A DNA stretch of 64,000 nt from Xanthomonas fragariae (lineage in GTDB: Bacteria; Pseudomonadota; Gammaproteobacteria; Xanthomonadales; Xanthomonadaceae): positions 3,629,501 to 3,693,500 of the forward strand of contig NZ_CP071955.1 of the NCBI RefSeq assembly GCF_017603965.1, given 5' to 3'. Position numbers and translations under genes: made by a program. The notes below the pieces were generated by a model, which saw only the letters and a program-made list of their open reading frames with translations, was not told the DNA's origin and searched no databases. The number at the start of each line of letters is the position of its first letter. Position 1 is the stretch's first letter. This document shows positions 52,847-63,672 of the stretch, in pieces.

Positions 52847-54535
52847 GTGAAATCCCAACTCCGCGCACTGATCGGCCAAGGCATTGAAGCCTTGCGCGCC
52901 GACGGCACTTTACCTGCCGGCACCCTGCCGCCGGATTTCGTGGTCGAGCGACCCAAGACGCGCGAGCACGGCGACTTCGCTACCAACGCGGCAATGCTGC
53001 TGGCCAAGCCGGCGCGCAGCAACCCGCGCGCATTCGCTCAGGCGCTGGTAGCCGCATTGCCGGCCAGCGACGACGTGGCCAAGGTAGAAATCGCCGGCCC
53101 GGGCTTCATCAATTTCCATCTGGCCACGACCGCGTATCAGCGCGAAGTGGCGCATGTGATCAAGCAGGGTCGCAACTACGGTCGCGGGTTGGCCGGCAAC
53201 GGACGCTCGGTGGGTGTGGAATACGTCTCGGCCAATCCGACCGGCCCGCTGCATGTTGGCCACGGCCGTGCAGCGGCGATCGGCGACAGCTTGGCGCGCG
53301 TGCTAGATGCCAACGGTTGGAACGTCAAGCGCGAGTTCTATTACAACGATGCCGGCGTGCAGATCGAGAATCTGGCGTTGTCGGTGCAGGCACGCGCGCA
53401 GGGGCTCACCCCCGACAGCGCCGGCTGGCCGGAGAATGGCTACCGCGGCGACTACATCGCCGATGTGGCCAACGCTTATCTGGCCGGCGACAGCGTCGAC
53501 CTGGAAGGCCATCTGGTCGCTGGCACCCGGGATCCGGCAGACCTGGAATCGATCCGCCGCTTCGCCGTGGCCTATCTGCGCAACGAGCAAAACCAGGACC
53601 TGGCTGCGTTCCGCGTCGATTTCGATCTCTATTTCCTCGAAAGTTCGTTGTACAAGGACGGCAAGGTCGAGGAGGCCGTGCAAAAGCTGATCGACTCCGG
53701 CCATACCTACGAGGAAGGCGGCGCGTTGTGGTTGAAGTCCACCGACTTCGGCGACGACAAGGACCGCGTGATGCGCAAGTCCGACGGCACCTACACCTAC
53801 TTCGTGCCGGACGTGGCCTATCACCTGACCAAGTGGCAGCGCGGCTATGAGCGCGCCATCACCGAACTGGGCGCCGACCACCACGGTTCGCTGACGCGCG
53901 TGCGCGCCGGCCTACAGGCGATGGAGCTGGGCATCCCACAGGGCTGGCCGGAGTACGTACTGCACCAGATGGTCACAGTGATGCGCGGCGGCGAGGAAGT
54001 GAAACTGTCCAAGCGTGCCGGTAGCTACGTCACCTTGCGCGATCTGATCGAAGAAACCAGTGCCGATGCGGTGCGCTGGTTCCTGATCGCGCGCAAGCCC
54101 GATTCGCAGCTCACCTTCGATATCGATCTGGCCCGTGCGCAGAGCAACGACAACCCGGTGTTCTACGTGCAGTACGCGCATGCGCGCGTGTGCAGCGTGC
54201 TGCGTCAGGCGCAGGAAAAGGGCTACAAGTACGACCAGGCCAATGGTTTGGCCGAGCTCGCACGCCTGGACGAGGAGCATTCGCTCAACGTGATGCTGGA
54301 GCTGTCGCGCTACCCGGAAGTGGTCGAAATCGCAGGTCAAGCGCTGGAGCCGTACCAGATCGCGCAGTACCTGCGTGAATTGGCGCATGCCTTCCACACG
54401 TGGTATCACAACACCAAACTGCTGGTGGACGATCCCGCAGAGCGCGACGCCAAGCTCACTCTCGCCGTCGCCACGCAACAGGTGCTCTTAAACGGCCTGG
54501 AATTGCTCGGCGTCAGCGCTCCGGAAAAGATGTAA
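52847..54535 (+). CDS. argS: Arginyl-tRNA synthetase
   Basis: A 562-residue class I synthetase. The HIGH motif is [18 protein letters not shown] near residue 125, the KMSK-type loop is [14 protein letters not shown] near residue 385, and the C-terminal DALR anticodon-binding domain ends [15 protein letters not shown]. An N-terminal additional domain ([15 protein letters not shown]) is present. The start is GTG at 52847 ([20 protein letters not shown]); a TTG seven codons earlier is also possible. The segment around this GTG holds a TCACGTGA palindrome that may be chance. Confidence 0.95.
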   Translation: MKSQLRALIGQGIEALRADGTLPAGTLPPDFVVERPKTREHGDFATNAAMLLAKPARSNPRAFAQALVAALPASDDVAKVEIAGPGFINFHLATTAYQREVAHVIKQGRNYGRGLAGNGRSVGVEYVSANPTGPLHVGHGRAAAIGDSLARVLDANGWNVKREFYYNDAGVQIENLALSVQARAQGLTPDSAGWPENGYRGDYIADVANAYLAGDSVDLEGHLVAGTRDPADLESIRRFAVAYLRNEQNQDLAAFRVDFDLYFLESSLYKDGKVEEAVQKLIDSGHTYEEGGALWLKSTDFGDDKDRVMRKSDGTYTYFVPDVAYHLTKWQRGYERAITELGADHHGSLTRVRAGLQAMELGIPQGWPEYVLHQMVTVMRGGEEVKLSKRAGSYVTLRDLIEETSADAVRWFLIARKPDSQLTFDIDLARAQSNDNPVFYVQYAHARVCSVLRQAQEKGYKYDQANGLAELARLDEEHSLNVMLELSRYPEVVEIAGQALEPYQIAQYLRELAHAFHTWYHNTKLLVDDPAERDAKLTLAVATQQVLLNGLELLGVSAPEKM

Positions 54536-54731
54536 GCGTCATTAACAGCACAGCGTCGGCAGTCGTCCGCCAGGCGTAGATGGCGCGCTCGGACTGCACT
54601 CGTCGGGCGGTGCGCAATGCAGGCCGCCCGACGACCGGCCGCGGCTGCCGGGTGGCTGCGCAATCCTTTCGACAGCCGCTCCAAGTCCGGGCCACATGGC
54701 CCGCAACGACATGATTTCGGAGAAGTGGTAG

Positions 54732-55607
54732 ATGGCAGCACGACGTGGTAAGAGTCAGGCACGACGCAACACCAGCAATGGCACCCCTGGTTGGGTCTGG
54801 TTGGTGGCGGGCGCTGCGATTGCGGCAGTGATTTTCCTGGCCGCACCCAACCTGTTCAAAAAGGACGGCGACGGCTTCCTGCGCATGGGCCCGCGCGCAA
54901 ACCCCGATGCGCAGCCCGAGCCGGTGGCCGATGCCGATGTGGATACGCCAGCCGAGCTGCCCAAGCCCAGAGCGCAGCCGTCCAAGCAGCAAGTCAAGCC
55001 CGGCAATGCGCAGACCCAGTACGACTTCTACACCTTGCTGCCCGGTAAGGAAGTGCAGATGTCCGATGCCGAACTGGCCGCCAGCGCGCGTGCCGAGGAA
55101 GCAGCGCGTGCGCGTGCGGCATTGGAAGGCAAGCCGGTCGCGCCCGCACACGGTGCCAGCGGGGCTGCGGCCACGCCTGCCGCCGGCGTGCCGGTGCCGT
55201 TGAACGAAACCCTAGCCAACGCGCCCAAGCCGTTGACGGAAACCGTACCAGCCCGCCCGGCCGCAACACCGGCACCGTCCAGCACTGCAGCACTCACACC
55301 GCCAGCGGCCGCAACACCAAGGCCAGCTGTGGCTGCGACCACTGCAGCGAATGCCGCACCAGCGATGGCAGACAACAGCCGCTACATCCTGCAAGCCGGC
55401 GCGTTTGGCGCTTCCGGCGATGCCGAGTCGACCAAGGCCAAGCTGGCGATGATGGGCCTGGCGGCGCGCGTGGAATCGGCCGAAATCAGCGGCAGGACGG
55501 TTTACCGCGTGCGCATGGGGCCGTATGGCAGTGCTGGCGAACTTGCCGCGGCCAAGCAAAAACTGACCGGCAACGGGCTGCCCGCCATCGCCATCAAGGC
55601 GCAATAA
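54732..55607 (+). CDS. SPOR-domain membrane protein (FtsN-like)
   Basis: A 291-residue bitopic inner-membrane protein. A short basic cytosolic tail (MAARRGKSQARRNTSNG) precedes one helix (WVWLVAGAAIAAVIFLAA) and a long Ala/Pro-rich periplasmic linker. The C-terminal SPOR domain starts near residue 212 (SRYILQAGAFGASGDAESTK) and ends in YRVRMGPYGSAGELAAAKQK, the strand pattern that binds denuded glycan strands at the septum. It lies 197 bp downstream of argS, which in many proteobacteria precedes ftsN, so an FtsN-type divisome role is likely. Confidence 0.85.
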   Translation: MAARRGKSQARRNTSNGTPGWVWLVAGAAIAAVIFLAAPNLFKKDGDGFLRMGPRANPDAQPEPVADADVDTPAELPKPRAQPSKQQVKPGNAQTQYDFYTLLPGKEVQMSDAELAASARAEEAARARAALEGKPVAPAHGASGAAATPAAGVPVPLNETLANAPKPLTETVPARPAATPAPSSTAALTPPAAATPRPAVAATTAANAAPAMADNSRYILQAGAFGASGDAESTKAKLAMMGLAARVESAEISGRTVYRVRMGPYGSAGELAAAKQKLTGNGLPAIAIKAQ

Positions 55608-55616
55608 CTGAAAGTG

Positions 55617-56836
<1,220 letters not shown>

Positions 56837-57169
56837 TGGTGGCCGATGCAGGCAGTGCATGTGTCGCGATGTGATGTTGTGGCGTTCGAGTGCGTGGGCC
56901 AATCGCCACACGTCGAGAGATGGCGAAAACGGACGCTCCGGCGCGTAATGCATGCGGGCGAGGTGTGCCAGGGAAGCCTGATCGTGCCGCATGGCAACGA
57001 CACGTGTGGCTTTCCAGCCGATCGCATACTCAGGTGGATGAGTTCTGCCGATTGTCGCGGCGACGCGGCCACACGCCGTTGCTCCACGTATGCAGCGCGC
57101 AACACTGCAACGCTTAACGATAGCCCTCCTCGCCCTCGACGCCCTGGCGTCTTCCAGGGCGTCATCCCC
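56837..57169. other. Intergenic region with a strong 10-bp hairpin
   Basis: About 330 bp between the convergent SDR and glycosyltransferase genes. GACGCCCTGG at 57138-57147 pairs perfectly with 57154-57163 around a 6-base loop, without a following T run on either strand; it may mark transcript ends. A minus-strand stretch at about 56880-56990 reads protein-like (LAHLARMHYAPERPFSPSLD then VWRLAHALERH), possibly a gene remnant. No intact gene is supported. Confidence 0.45.
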
Positions 57170-58516
57170 TCATGACACAGCGTGCTGCTCGATGCATGCG
57201 GCCGGTGCCACCGGCGCTACAGCCGGCGGCTCCAGCAAGTGCCATGCTTCCAGCTGATCGACTGCCCTGCTCACCCCATCTTCCTCGCCGATACGCTGGC
57301 CGAGTACGCGTGCCGCATCACGCATGGCCGGTGCGCTCGCCTGACGCAAGGCATCGGCCAAGGTTTGCGGCTGCAGCCCCGCCCGTTCGAGCGCCGGTGG
57401 TGCGGCGCCGCGCTGGGCCAGGCAATGCGCCCAGAACGGTTGGTCGTAGCCGAACGGCAGCACCACCGATGAAATCCCCGCCACCAGCGCCGCGCCGGTG
57501 GTGCCGGCGCCACCGTGATGCACAGCCACCGCCACGCGCGGAAACAACCAATCGTGCGGTGCCTGTTCCAGATAGAAGAAGCGATCGGCATCATCTTCGG
57601 CAGCGGCCTCATCGGTCGACAGGCCGCCCCATCCACTGGCCAGCAATGCACGTTGCCCAGTCAGACGCACCGCTGCTTTGACTGTTGCAGTGAGCTGCGC
57701 GGAATCGCTGCTGGTCATGCTGCCGAAGCCGATATACAGCGGCGGCGGCCCGGCCTTCAGGAACGCCTGCAACTCAGCTGGCGGTTGCCACTGCGGCTGC
57801 GGCAGTTGCCAAAAGCCACAGATCTGCACGCTCTCCGGCCAATCCGGCGGACGCGGGCATAAGTGCGTGCTGTAGCCGTACAGCACCCGCATCGCGCTGC
57901 GATCGGGGCCATTCCACGGATATGCCGTTAATCCAAGTGCCGGGCGCACGAGCTCGTTGAGCACTGGACGCATCAGAGACCAGCCGGCAAAGCGGGCCAT
58001 GTGCTGCAAGGCCACGCTTACCAGTCCGGGCAGGCGCAGGTTGGGCGCCACCATCAATGGCAGATGGCGCGAGACAGTCAGAGGCTGCAAATGCGCAAAC
58101 ACCATCGGCACACCATAGGCCTGACCTAGGCTATGCGCCAGGAAACTCACACTGCCTACGCCGACAATCAACCCTGCATCCGCACAAGCTGCGCGGCCCT
58201 GCGCGGCCCAGTCGCGCGCCCACATCAGCAAGTGCGTGCGCCAGATATTCCAGACTGCCCGCCGGGAACCACGCATCTCGGCCACATCCGGGTTGCCCTG
58301 CAGCAGTTTCCGGTGATCGCCGCTGAGGGGGAAAAATTCCAGCCCGTTGGCGCGGATCAGCGCTTCGAAATTACTGCTGGTCAGTACCCGCACCGGATAC
58401 CCGCGCTCCTGCAGACCGCGGCCCAAGGCGACGATCGGCCGCACATCGCCTTGCGTGCCCAGGACGGCAATCACCACCGGGCGGTTGGGTGCCGGGCTGG
58501 AGATGGACTCAGGCAT
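57170..58516 (-). CDS. UGT-type (GT1) glycosyltransferase
   Basis: A 448-residue GT-B glycosyltransferase of the group that decorates natural products, sterols or rhamnolipid-type acids. The acceptor half begins VVIAVLGTQGDVRPIVALGR; the donor half has PLYIGFGSMTSSD and the signature VAVAVHHGGAGTTGAALVAG with VVLPFGYDQPFWA (the DQ pair that binds the sugar nucleotide) near residues 332-365. There are no membrane helices. Its start lies inside the end of the NRPS gene, overlapping by 8 bp, so the two are co-translated. It most likely glycosylates the NRPS product. The acceptor is unknown. Confidence 0.9.
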   Translation of the reverse strand: MPESISSPAPNRPVVIAVLGTQGDVRPIVALGRGLQERGYPVRVLTSSNFEALIRANGLEFFPLSGDHRKLLQGNPDVAEMRGSRRAVWNIWRTHLLMWARDWAAQGRAACADAGLIVGVGSVSFLAHSLGQAYGVPMVFAHLQPLTVSRHLPLMVAPNLRLPGLVSVALQHMARFAGWSLMRPVLNELVRPALGLTAYPWNGPDRSAMRVLYGYSTHLCPRPPDWPESVQICGFWQLPQPQWQPPAELQAFLKAGPPPLYIGFGSMTSSDSAQLTATVKAAVRLTGQRALLASGWGGLSTDEAAAEDDADRFFYLEQAPHDWLFPRVAVAVHHGGAGTTGAALVAGISSVVLPFGYDQPFWAHCLAQRGAAPPALERAGLQPQTLADALRQASAPAMRDAARVLGQRIGEEDGVSRAVDQLEAWHLLEPPAVAPVAPAACIEQHAVS

Positions 58517-61500
58517 ATTCGGCTACTCCATCGCTGGCTGTGGCGATGCTGCCGTTGCGTTGTTGCCAGGCTTGCGCGGTAGCTGCATGCAGCAACTTAC
58601 TGAGCGTGGCCGAGTGCGCGGGCGAGAGCATCGAATGGTGGTCGCAGTCCAGGGCGTGTAAATGCAGGTTGCGCACATACGGGGACCACACCTGCGGCCG
58701 GTAGTCCACCCACACCTTCTCGTCTCCGGCGGAGGTCATGCGCACGCTCGCTTCGACGAACAACACATCCTGATCCAGCGGTTTGGGCCGGTGACGCCGT
58801 GCCAGCTGCAGGTGATATTGGGTGGCCCCACCCATATCTTCCAGCAGCGTGGGGCGTTGCTCGAGCAGCTGGCGCACCGCCTGCACCTCGGTCAGCCTAT
58901 AGTGATCGCACAGCAGGCTGGCCAGCTCGGCTACCGTGGTCGGCATCGGTTGGTCGTGGGCCAGGGTCAGGCCCAGCGCATGCACCGAGGCGCGCACGCT
59001 TTCGGACTCCGGCAGCGACGCGGCCTGTTCCAGATACGGGTAGCTGTCGAGCATCGCCAGCAGTTCGACTTCTTCGCCAAGCGCATGCAGTTCGGCAGTG
59101 ATGGCGTGGGCGATCAGGCCGCCCAGCGACCAGCCGATCAACCGATACGGTCCCTGCGGCTGCACCGTGCGCAGGCGCGACAGGTAATCGCGGGCGATCG
59201 CCTCGATGCTTTCCAGACGATGCTGCGAGTCGCTCAAGGCGGGCGACTGCAGCGCATACACCGGCCACTGCGGATCCAGCTGGCCGAGCAAGGTGAGATA
59301 CGACCAGCCCAGGCCGAACACCGGATGGATGCAGAACAGCGGCGTGGTGCCTGCAGTGCCTTCACGCAGTGGCAGCAGCACGCTCAATGGATCGTTAGTG
59401 ACCTGCGTCCTGTGCTTGATCGCCTCGGCCAGGCCTGCAATCGTCGGGGCGTTGAACAGCGTGCCCAGCGGCAGTTCGACACCGAACATCTGTGGGAAAC
59501 GCGCGATCATTTGCGCTGCACGCAGCGAGTCGCCGCCGAGGTCGAAGAAATTGTCGTCCACGCCCACCACCTCGATGCCCAACATCTCCTGCAACATCGC
59601 GGCCAGTTGGTGTTCGAGCGCATCGCGCGGGGCAACGCGCGCACGGCGCGGCAAGACGCCAGGTGACGGTAATGCGCGGCGATCCAGTTTGCCATTGGAT
59701 GTCAACGGCAAGGCCGACAACGGCACCCACAAGGTGGGAATCATCGACGCTGGCAGGTGCTGCTGCAGATGCGCGCGCAGCAGCTCGGTCGATGGCGTGT
59801 TGCCATGCTTGCCCACCACGTACGCCAGCAGCTGCAGCGCGTTGTTGCCGCCATCGCTATGGCCGACCACCACCGCCTGCGCCACCTGCGAATGCTGCAA
59901 CAGGGCGTTCTCGATTTCGGCAGGCTCCACGCGGTGGCCGCGGATCTTCAATTGCGCATCTGCGCGGCCGATGAATTCCAACAGGCCGTCGCGGCGCTGA
60001 CGCACGCGGTCGCCGGTGCGGTACATGCTGCTGCCGTCGCCCGCGAACGGGTCGCGCAGGAAGCGTTCGCTGGTGAGCTGGCGTTTGCCGCGATAGCCCT
60101 TGGCTACGCCTGCGCCGCCGATGTACAACTCGCCCACCGCGCCTGTCGGCAACGGTTGCAGCTGCGCATCGAGCACGTACACGCGCGTGTTGAGCAGCGG
60201 CCTGCCGATCGGCGGTGCCGCCGCGTCGGTCAACTGCAACGGCATAATGGTCGACCAGATCGTGGTTTCGGTCGGCCCGTACAACTGGGTCAGGCGCCCT
60301 GCCCGGCTCAGCAACTGGGCCGCCAGTTTCGGCACCAGGACTTCGCCGCCGACCAACGCGTGGATGCTGTCCAGCGCTAGATCCTGGTTAGCCAGCAGGA
60401 TGCGCCACAGCGACGGTGTGGCCTGCACCACGCTTATCTTCTCATGTGCGATCAAACGCGACAGGCTAAGTGGATCATGGGTAATGCCCGCCGGCGCGAT
60501 GACTACGCGCGCGCCCACCAGCAACGGCAGATACAACTCCAGCCCGGCGATATCGAAGGTAATGGTGGTGACCGCCAACACGCGGTCGCGCGGCCGCAGC
60601 GCCAGCTCTTGGTCCATCGCATGCAGAAAGTTGAACAGGTTGCGATGGCTGATCTCCACGCCCTTGGGCGCGCCGGTCGAACCGGAGGTGTACAACACGT
60701 AGGCGGTGCCATCGGGGGTGGCGAGCGGTGCGATCGCCGCCGGCAACACTGCCGGACGCGGATCCAGCCAGACCATGCCGCCGAGCAGATAGCGCTCGCA
60801 CAATGCCGGCTCGCACACCAGCGCAATGGCACCGGAATCGCTGAGCATATGCCGGTTGCGTTCGGCCGGGCTCTCCGGGTCCAGCGGCAGATACGCCGCC
60901 CCGCTCCACATCACCGCCAGCAACGCCACCAGCAATTGCTCGCTGCGCGGCAACGCGATGGCGACCACATCGCCGGGACGTACGCCATCGGCCACCCATT
61001 GCGCGGCGATGCGCGAGGCCAGTTCGCACAGGGTGGCGTAATCCAGCGTACGATTGTCGTATTGCACCACCACTTCAGCCGGCATCAGCTCGGCGCGCTC
61101 CAGCATGCCGTGCAACAGTGTGGCCGATTCCGGCAACGGCCCAGCGGTGTTGTTCCAGGTGTACAGCAGACGCTGGCGTTCCGCATCGCCCAGCACGTCG
61201 ACCTCACCCAGTGCGCATTCCGGATCGGCCAGCACCGCTTCGGCCAGATGGGTCAGACGGCGGCAGTGTTCGGCCAGCTCGTCGCTGTCGTACAACGCCG
61301 GATTGGCATCCAGATCGAAGCGCAGCGCAGCGCCATCGCCACGCTCGTAGCAGAAAATGGTCAGGTCATCGGCAGGGCCGTTGGAAAGGTTATGCGGCAC
61401 CGCGTACGCATCGCCGAAGCGCAAGGTGTAGTCGAAGGCCTCGATATTGACCGCAAGACGCGCGATCTTCTGCTCTCCCCCGAAAATTCCCATGTCGCGA

Positions 61501-62504
61501 CGCACATCCTCGAAACGGTATTGCTGATGGCGCAATGCATGCTTGACCACTGAAGAGACCTGCGTGAACAGTGCGTGGATCGGCTGCTCTGGCTGCATCT
61601 TCAAGCGGATGTAGACCACATTGGCCACCATTCCCGGTGTTTTCCGATAACGCGCATTGATACGCGCGCTCACCGGCATGGCAAATACCAGGTCGTCGGC
61701 TCCGGTGTTGCGATAGTAGTAAGCAGCCACTAGCGCAATCAGCATCTGCGGCAAGCTGACGGCGTAGCGCTTGCCTAACCCACGCAATTGCAAGATCTGG
61801 CGTGCAGAGAAATCACCGGTACCGCGCAACGAGCCGGCAATTTCATAATTGCTCAGCCGCGCAAGGGTTGCAGGCGGCGGCAGATCGGCAAGTTGCTGCA
61901 TCCAATAAGCACCGTCGCGCTGATAGCGATCCGAGTCGCGATACTGCTGCTCCAAGGCAACCAATTCAGTCGCACTGGCATAATCGGCAGGATCTGGCTC
62001 AGTCCCGGCAAGGTCGGCACTGTAAAGCACCGCCAAGCGCTGCGCCACCATGGCGGTGGTGTAACCATCCATCACCAAGTGGCTCATGTATTGCACCCAC
62101 AGATGATGGTCCTCCCCAAGACGGAACAATGCGCAATGCCAAAGCGGCCCATTGAGCAAATCCTCAGGCTTGCGGATCTGTTCGTCGATCCAGTACTTGG
62201 CCGCGTTAAGCGGTGTCGGATCATCGGCCACGTTGAAGTAGGGCATCGTGCCAGGATACTCAGGCAAGACAACCTGCACCGGCATTCCGCCCTGCTCGAC
62301 GATACACAGGCGCAATGTGTCTAACTCGCGTGTGATCTGCAGGCTGGAACGCAGCAACACGTGCGGATCGAGCGGGCCGAATAATTCCAGCGCTTCCGAC
62401 AACATCAAGGTGTTATCGGTATAAAGCTTGCTACCAAGCCACAGGCCTCGTTGGGCTTTGGTGAGGGGAAACACGGGAGAGGCGTCAGTGTGCATTGCGT
62501 GCAT
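58509..62504 (-). CDS. One-module non-ribosomal peptide synthetase (C-A-T-TE)
   Basis: A 1331-residue NRPS with the EntF-like order condensation-adenylation-carrier-thioesterase. The condensation domain (to about 440) keeps the second His of its active site in SHLVMDG near residue 143. Adenylation motifs are A3 LYTSGSTGAPKGVEISHRN (about 604), A5 LYGPTETTIWST (about 743), A7 YRTGDRV, and A10 NGKLDRRALP (about 938). The carrier serine is in DNFFDLGGDSL (about 985), and the TE nucleophile is in GWSLGG (about 1125) with a late His. My reading of the specificity pocket is D-I-L-Q-V-G-L-I-W, close to the remembered glycine code. The start at 62504 follows an AAGGA site. No MbtH, phosphopantetheinyl transferase or loading module is nearby. 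Confidence 0.93.
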   Translation of the reverse strand: MHAMHTDASPVFPLTKAQRGLWLGSKLYTDNTLMLSEALELFGPLDPHVLLRSSLQITRELDTLRLCIVEQGGMPVQVVLPEYPGTMPYFNVADDPTPLNAAKYWIDEQIRKPEDLLNGPLWHCALFRLGEDHHLWVQYMSHLVMDGYTTAMVAQRLAVLYSADLAGTEPDPADYASATELVALEQQYRDSDRYQRDGAYWMQQLADLPPPATLARLSNYEIAGSLRGTGDFSARQILQLRGLGKRYAVSLPQMLIALVAAYYYRNTGADDLVFAMPVSARINARYRKTPGMVANVVYIRLKMQPEQPIHALFTQVSSVVKHALRHQQYRFEDVRRDMGIFGGEQKIARLAVNIEAFDYTLRFGDAYAVPHNLSNGPADDLTIFCYERGDGAALRFDLDANPALYDSDELAEHCRRLTHLAEAVLADPECALGEVDVLGDAERQRLLYTWNNTAGPLPESATLLHGMLERAELMPAEVVVQYDNRTLDYATLCELASRIAAQWVADGVRPGDVVAIALPRSEQLLVALLAVMWSGAAYLPLDPESPAERNRHMLSDSGAIALVCEPALCERYLLGGMVWLDPRPAVLPAAIAPLATPDGTAYVLYTSGSTGAPKGVEISHRNLFNFLHAMDQELALRPRDRVLAVTTITFDIAGLELYLPLLVGARVVIAPAGITHDPLSLSRLIAHEKISVVQATPSLWRILLANQDLALDSIHALVGGEVLVPKLAAQLLSRAGRLTQLYGPTETTIWSTIMPLQLTDAAAPPIGRPLLNTRVYVLDAQLQPLPTGAVGELYIGGAGVAKGYRGKRQLTSERFLRDPFAGDGSSMYRTGDRVRQRRDGLLEFIGRADAQLKIRGHRVEPAEIENALLQHSQVAQAVVVGHSDGGNNALQLLAYVVGKHGNTPSTELLRAHLQQHLPASMIPTLWVPLSALPLTSNGKLDRRALPSPGVLPRRARVAPRDALEHQLAAMLQEMLGIEVVGVDDNFFDLGGDSLRAAQMIARFPQMFGVELPLGTLFNAPTIAGLAEAIKHRTQVTNDPLSVLLPLREGTAGTTPLFCIHPVFGLGWSYLTLLGQLDPQWPVYALQSPALSDSQHRLESIEAIARDYLSRLRTVQPQGPYRLIGWSLGGLIAHAITAELHALGEEVELLAMLDSYPYLEQAASLPESESVRASVHALGLTLAHDQPMPTTVAELASLLCDHYRLTEVQAVRQLLEQRPTLLEDMGGATQYHLQLARRHRPKPLDQDVLFVEASVRMTSAGDEKVWVDYRPQVWSPYVRNLHLHALDCDHHSMLSPAHSATLSKLLHAATAQAWQQRNGSIATASDGVAEYA

Positions 62505-62934
62505 CCTTCTTATGTGGCGCGCAGTCCGTCGTCGCGCCTTGACCGCGATGCGGTTAGTTGAGACGCCGGATCAGCACCTAGCTTTGAAACGCGGGGCAAT
62601 GGGTACCGTCGATCGCCAGCGGACGCCGGCAATACACGGTGGTAACTCACAATGGAGACGCAAAACGAGGCGAAACGCACAATAGATACAAGGGTGTGCA
62701 GCGGTCTTTTTGAAACGAATTGTGTTCCGCCAAGTAAATCGAACAGTAACAATCAGCAACCACGATGAACCGTGCAGAAATCACGATTTGCATGTCACGT
62801 TCAAAATTTACATCAGAAGTGTGATTTCAATTAGCGTTATTTGTGGATACGCCATTGCAGATTCTGCGCGGCATCCGATAGAGCGCCGCAAAGGCGAGCG
62901 GGAAATAACTGAATTAATACGCAAATGATTGGGT
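62505..62934. other. AT-rich upstream region of the NRPS gene
   Basis: About 430 bp upstream of the NRPS start. GC falls from about 60% near 62600 to about 40% around 62700-62850, unlike the rest of the window. It should hold the NRPS promoter on the minus strand; I cannot pick one -10/-35 pair with confidence. No gene is supported. The low GC fits acquired DNA or an H-NS/MvaT-type silenced control region. Confidence 0.5.
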
Positions 62935-63350
62935 AAATGCTTCGAAAACAAGCTAAAGCATGCAGCAGACAAGACCACTGCATCACGCATCACTGACATG
63001 CGCGCGTTATCGCGAAAATCGCCACATGAGCCCGCCATTATCGGAAGAATTACCGAACGCAATCGAACGATCACGTGTTTGTGTTTTTATGTCGTACATC
63101 TGTGGCATTTGCGGCTTTTATCTAATGGACACTCTTTGCATGAGTCCGTCATTGATCGCATAAATGCTGCGAACACTAAGAAAAGAGCGCAGCAAACAAG
63201 ACCGCTGCATCACGCACTATTGACATGCGCGCGTTATCGCGAAAGTCACCACATGAGCCCGTCGTTGCGAGCAGAAATACCGCACGCAATTGAACGATCA
63301 CGCGTTTGTGTTTTGTACGCCTACAGCATTACGGCTCTTATCTAAGAGCT
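62935..63350 (+). repeat. Imperfect 227-bp tandem duplication
   Basis: Copy 1 starts at AAATGC 62935 and copy 2 at AAATGC 63162, 227 bp later. Shared blocks include CACTGCATCACGCA (copy 2 CGCTGCATCACGCA), the identical GACATGCGCGCGTTATCGCG, CACATGAGCCCG, and GAACGATCACG followed by GTTTGTGTTT; both end in GCGGCT/ACGGCT..TATCTAA. In the frame from 62960, the two copies give similar peptides (TRPLHHASLTCARYRE against TRPLHHALLTCARYRE, then AIERSRVCV in both), with several third-position silent changes. No ribosome site or known family was found, so coding is unproven. The block is low in GC. Confidence 0.75.
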
Positions 63351-63490
63351 ACTAACAAAACCTAGCGAGCAGTCGCCAGCTGGGCGCGGACAGCGCGGAG
63401 CCACCGCAGTGTTCGCCTGGTACATGCGTTTCGACTCACCGGCCGCGCCCGCCTGGCGGTGAGCGCAGACGTTTCGTCAGCCACTCTTAG
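63342..63490. mobile_element. MITE-like short inverted-repeat element (copy B)
   Basis: A 149-bp element with good terminal inverted repeats: left CTAAGAGCTACTAACAAAAC, right end reading on the other strand CTAAGAGTGGCTGACGAAAC. It shares the ends and the inner CCGGCCGCGCC and GGTGAGCGC segments with copy A at 21205-21351. No coding capacity. It lies at the join between the tandem duplication and the speA downstream region. Confidence 0.65.
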
Positions 63491-63672
63491 AATGTTGCTC
63501 AACTGCGACGATCGTCATTGCCGAAAATCAAAGCGGCGATTGCCTCAGTTGTTGATCGAAAGCGCATCGAAGAGTTATTCGGAGCTTCCCAAACACGGCA
63601 CCCACGCCGCAACACGCGACGGCCGCTCGCGCGACGGCGCATGCCGCAGCGCGAGCGGGACGCTCTGCGCGA

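Noticed and set aside
52840-52855. TCACGTGA palindrome at the argS start resembling parS
   Set aside because: Only about 11 of 16 bases match the parS consensus. It is 9 kb from parAB and overlaps the argS initiation codon, so chance is the better explanation.
58662-61553. Two plus-strand frames (334 and 369 codons) opposite the NRPS
   Set aside because: Both lie wholly antisense to conserved NRPS domains and are Arg/Gln/His-rich, typical of third-position GC shadows.
62710-62928. 72-codon plus-strand frame in the AT-rich region
   Set aside because: No ribosome site and no recognisable family; expected by chance in low-GC DNA.
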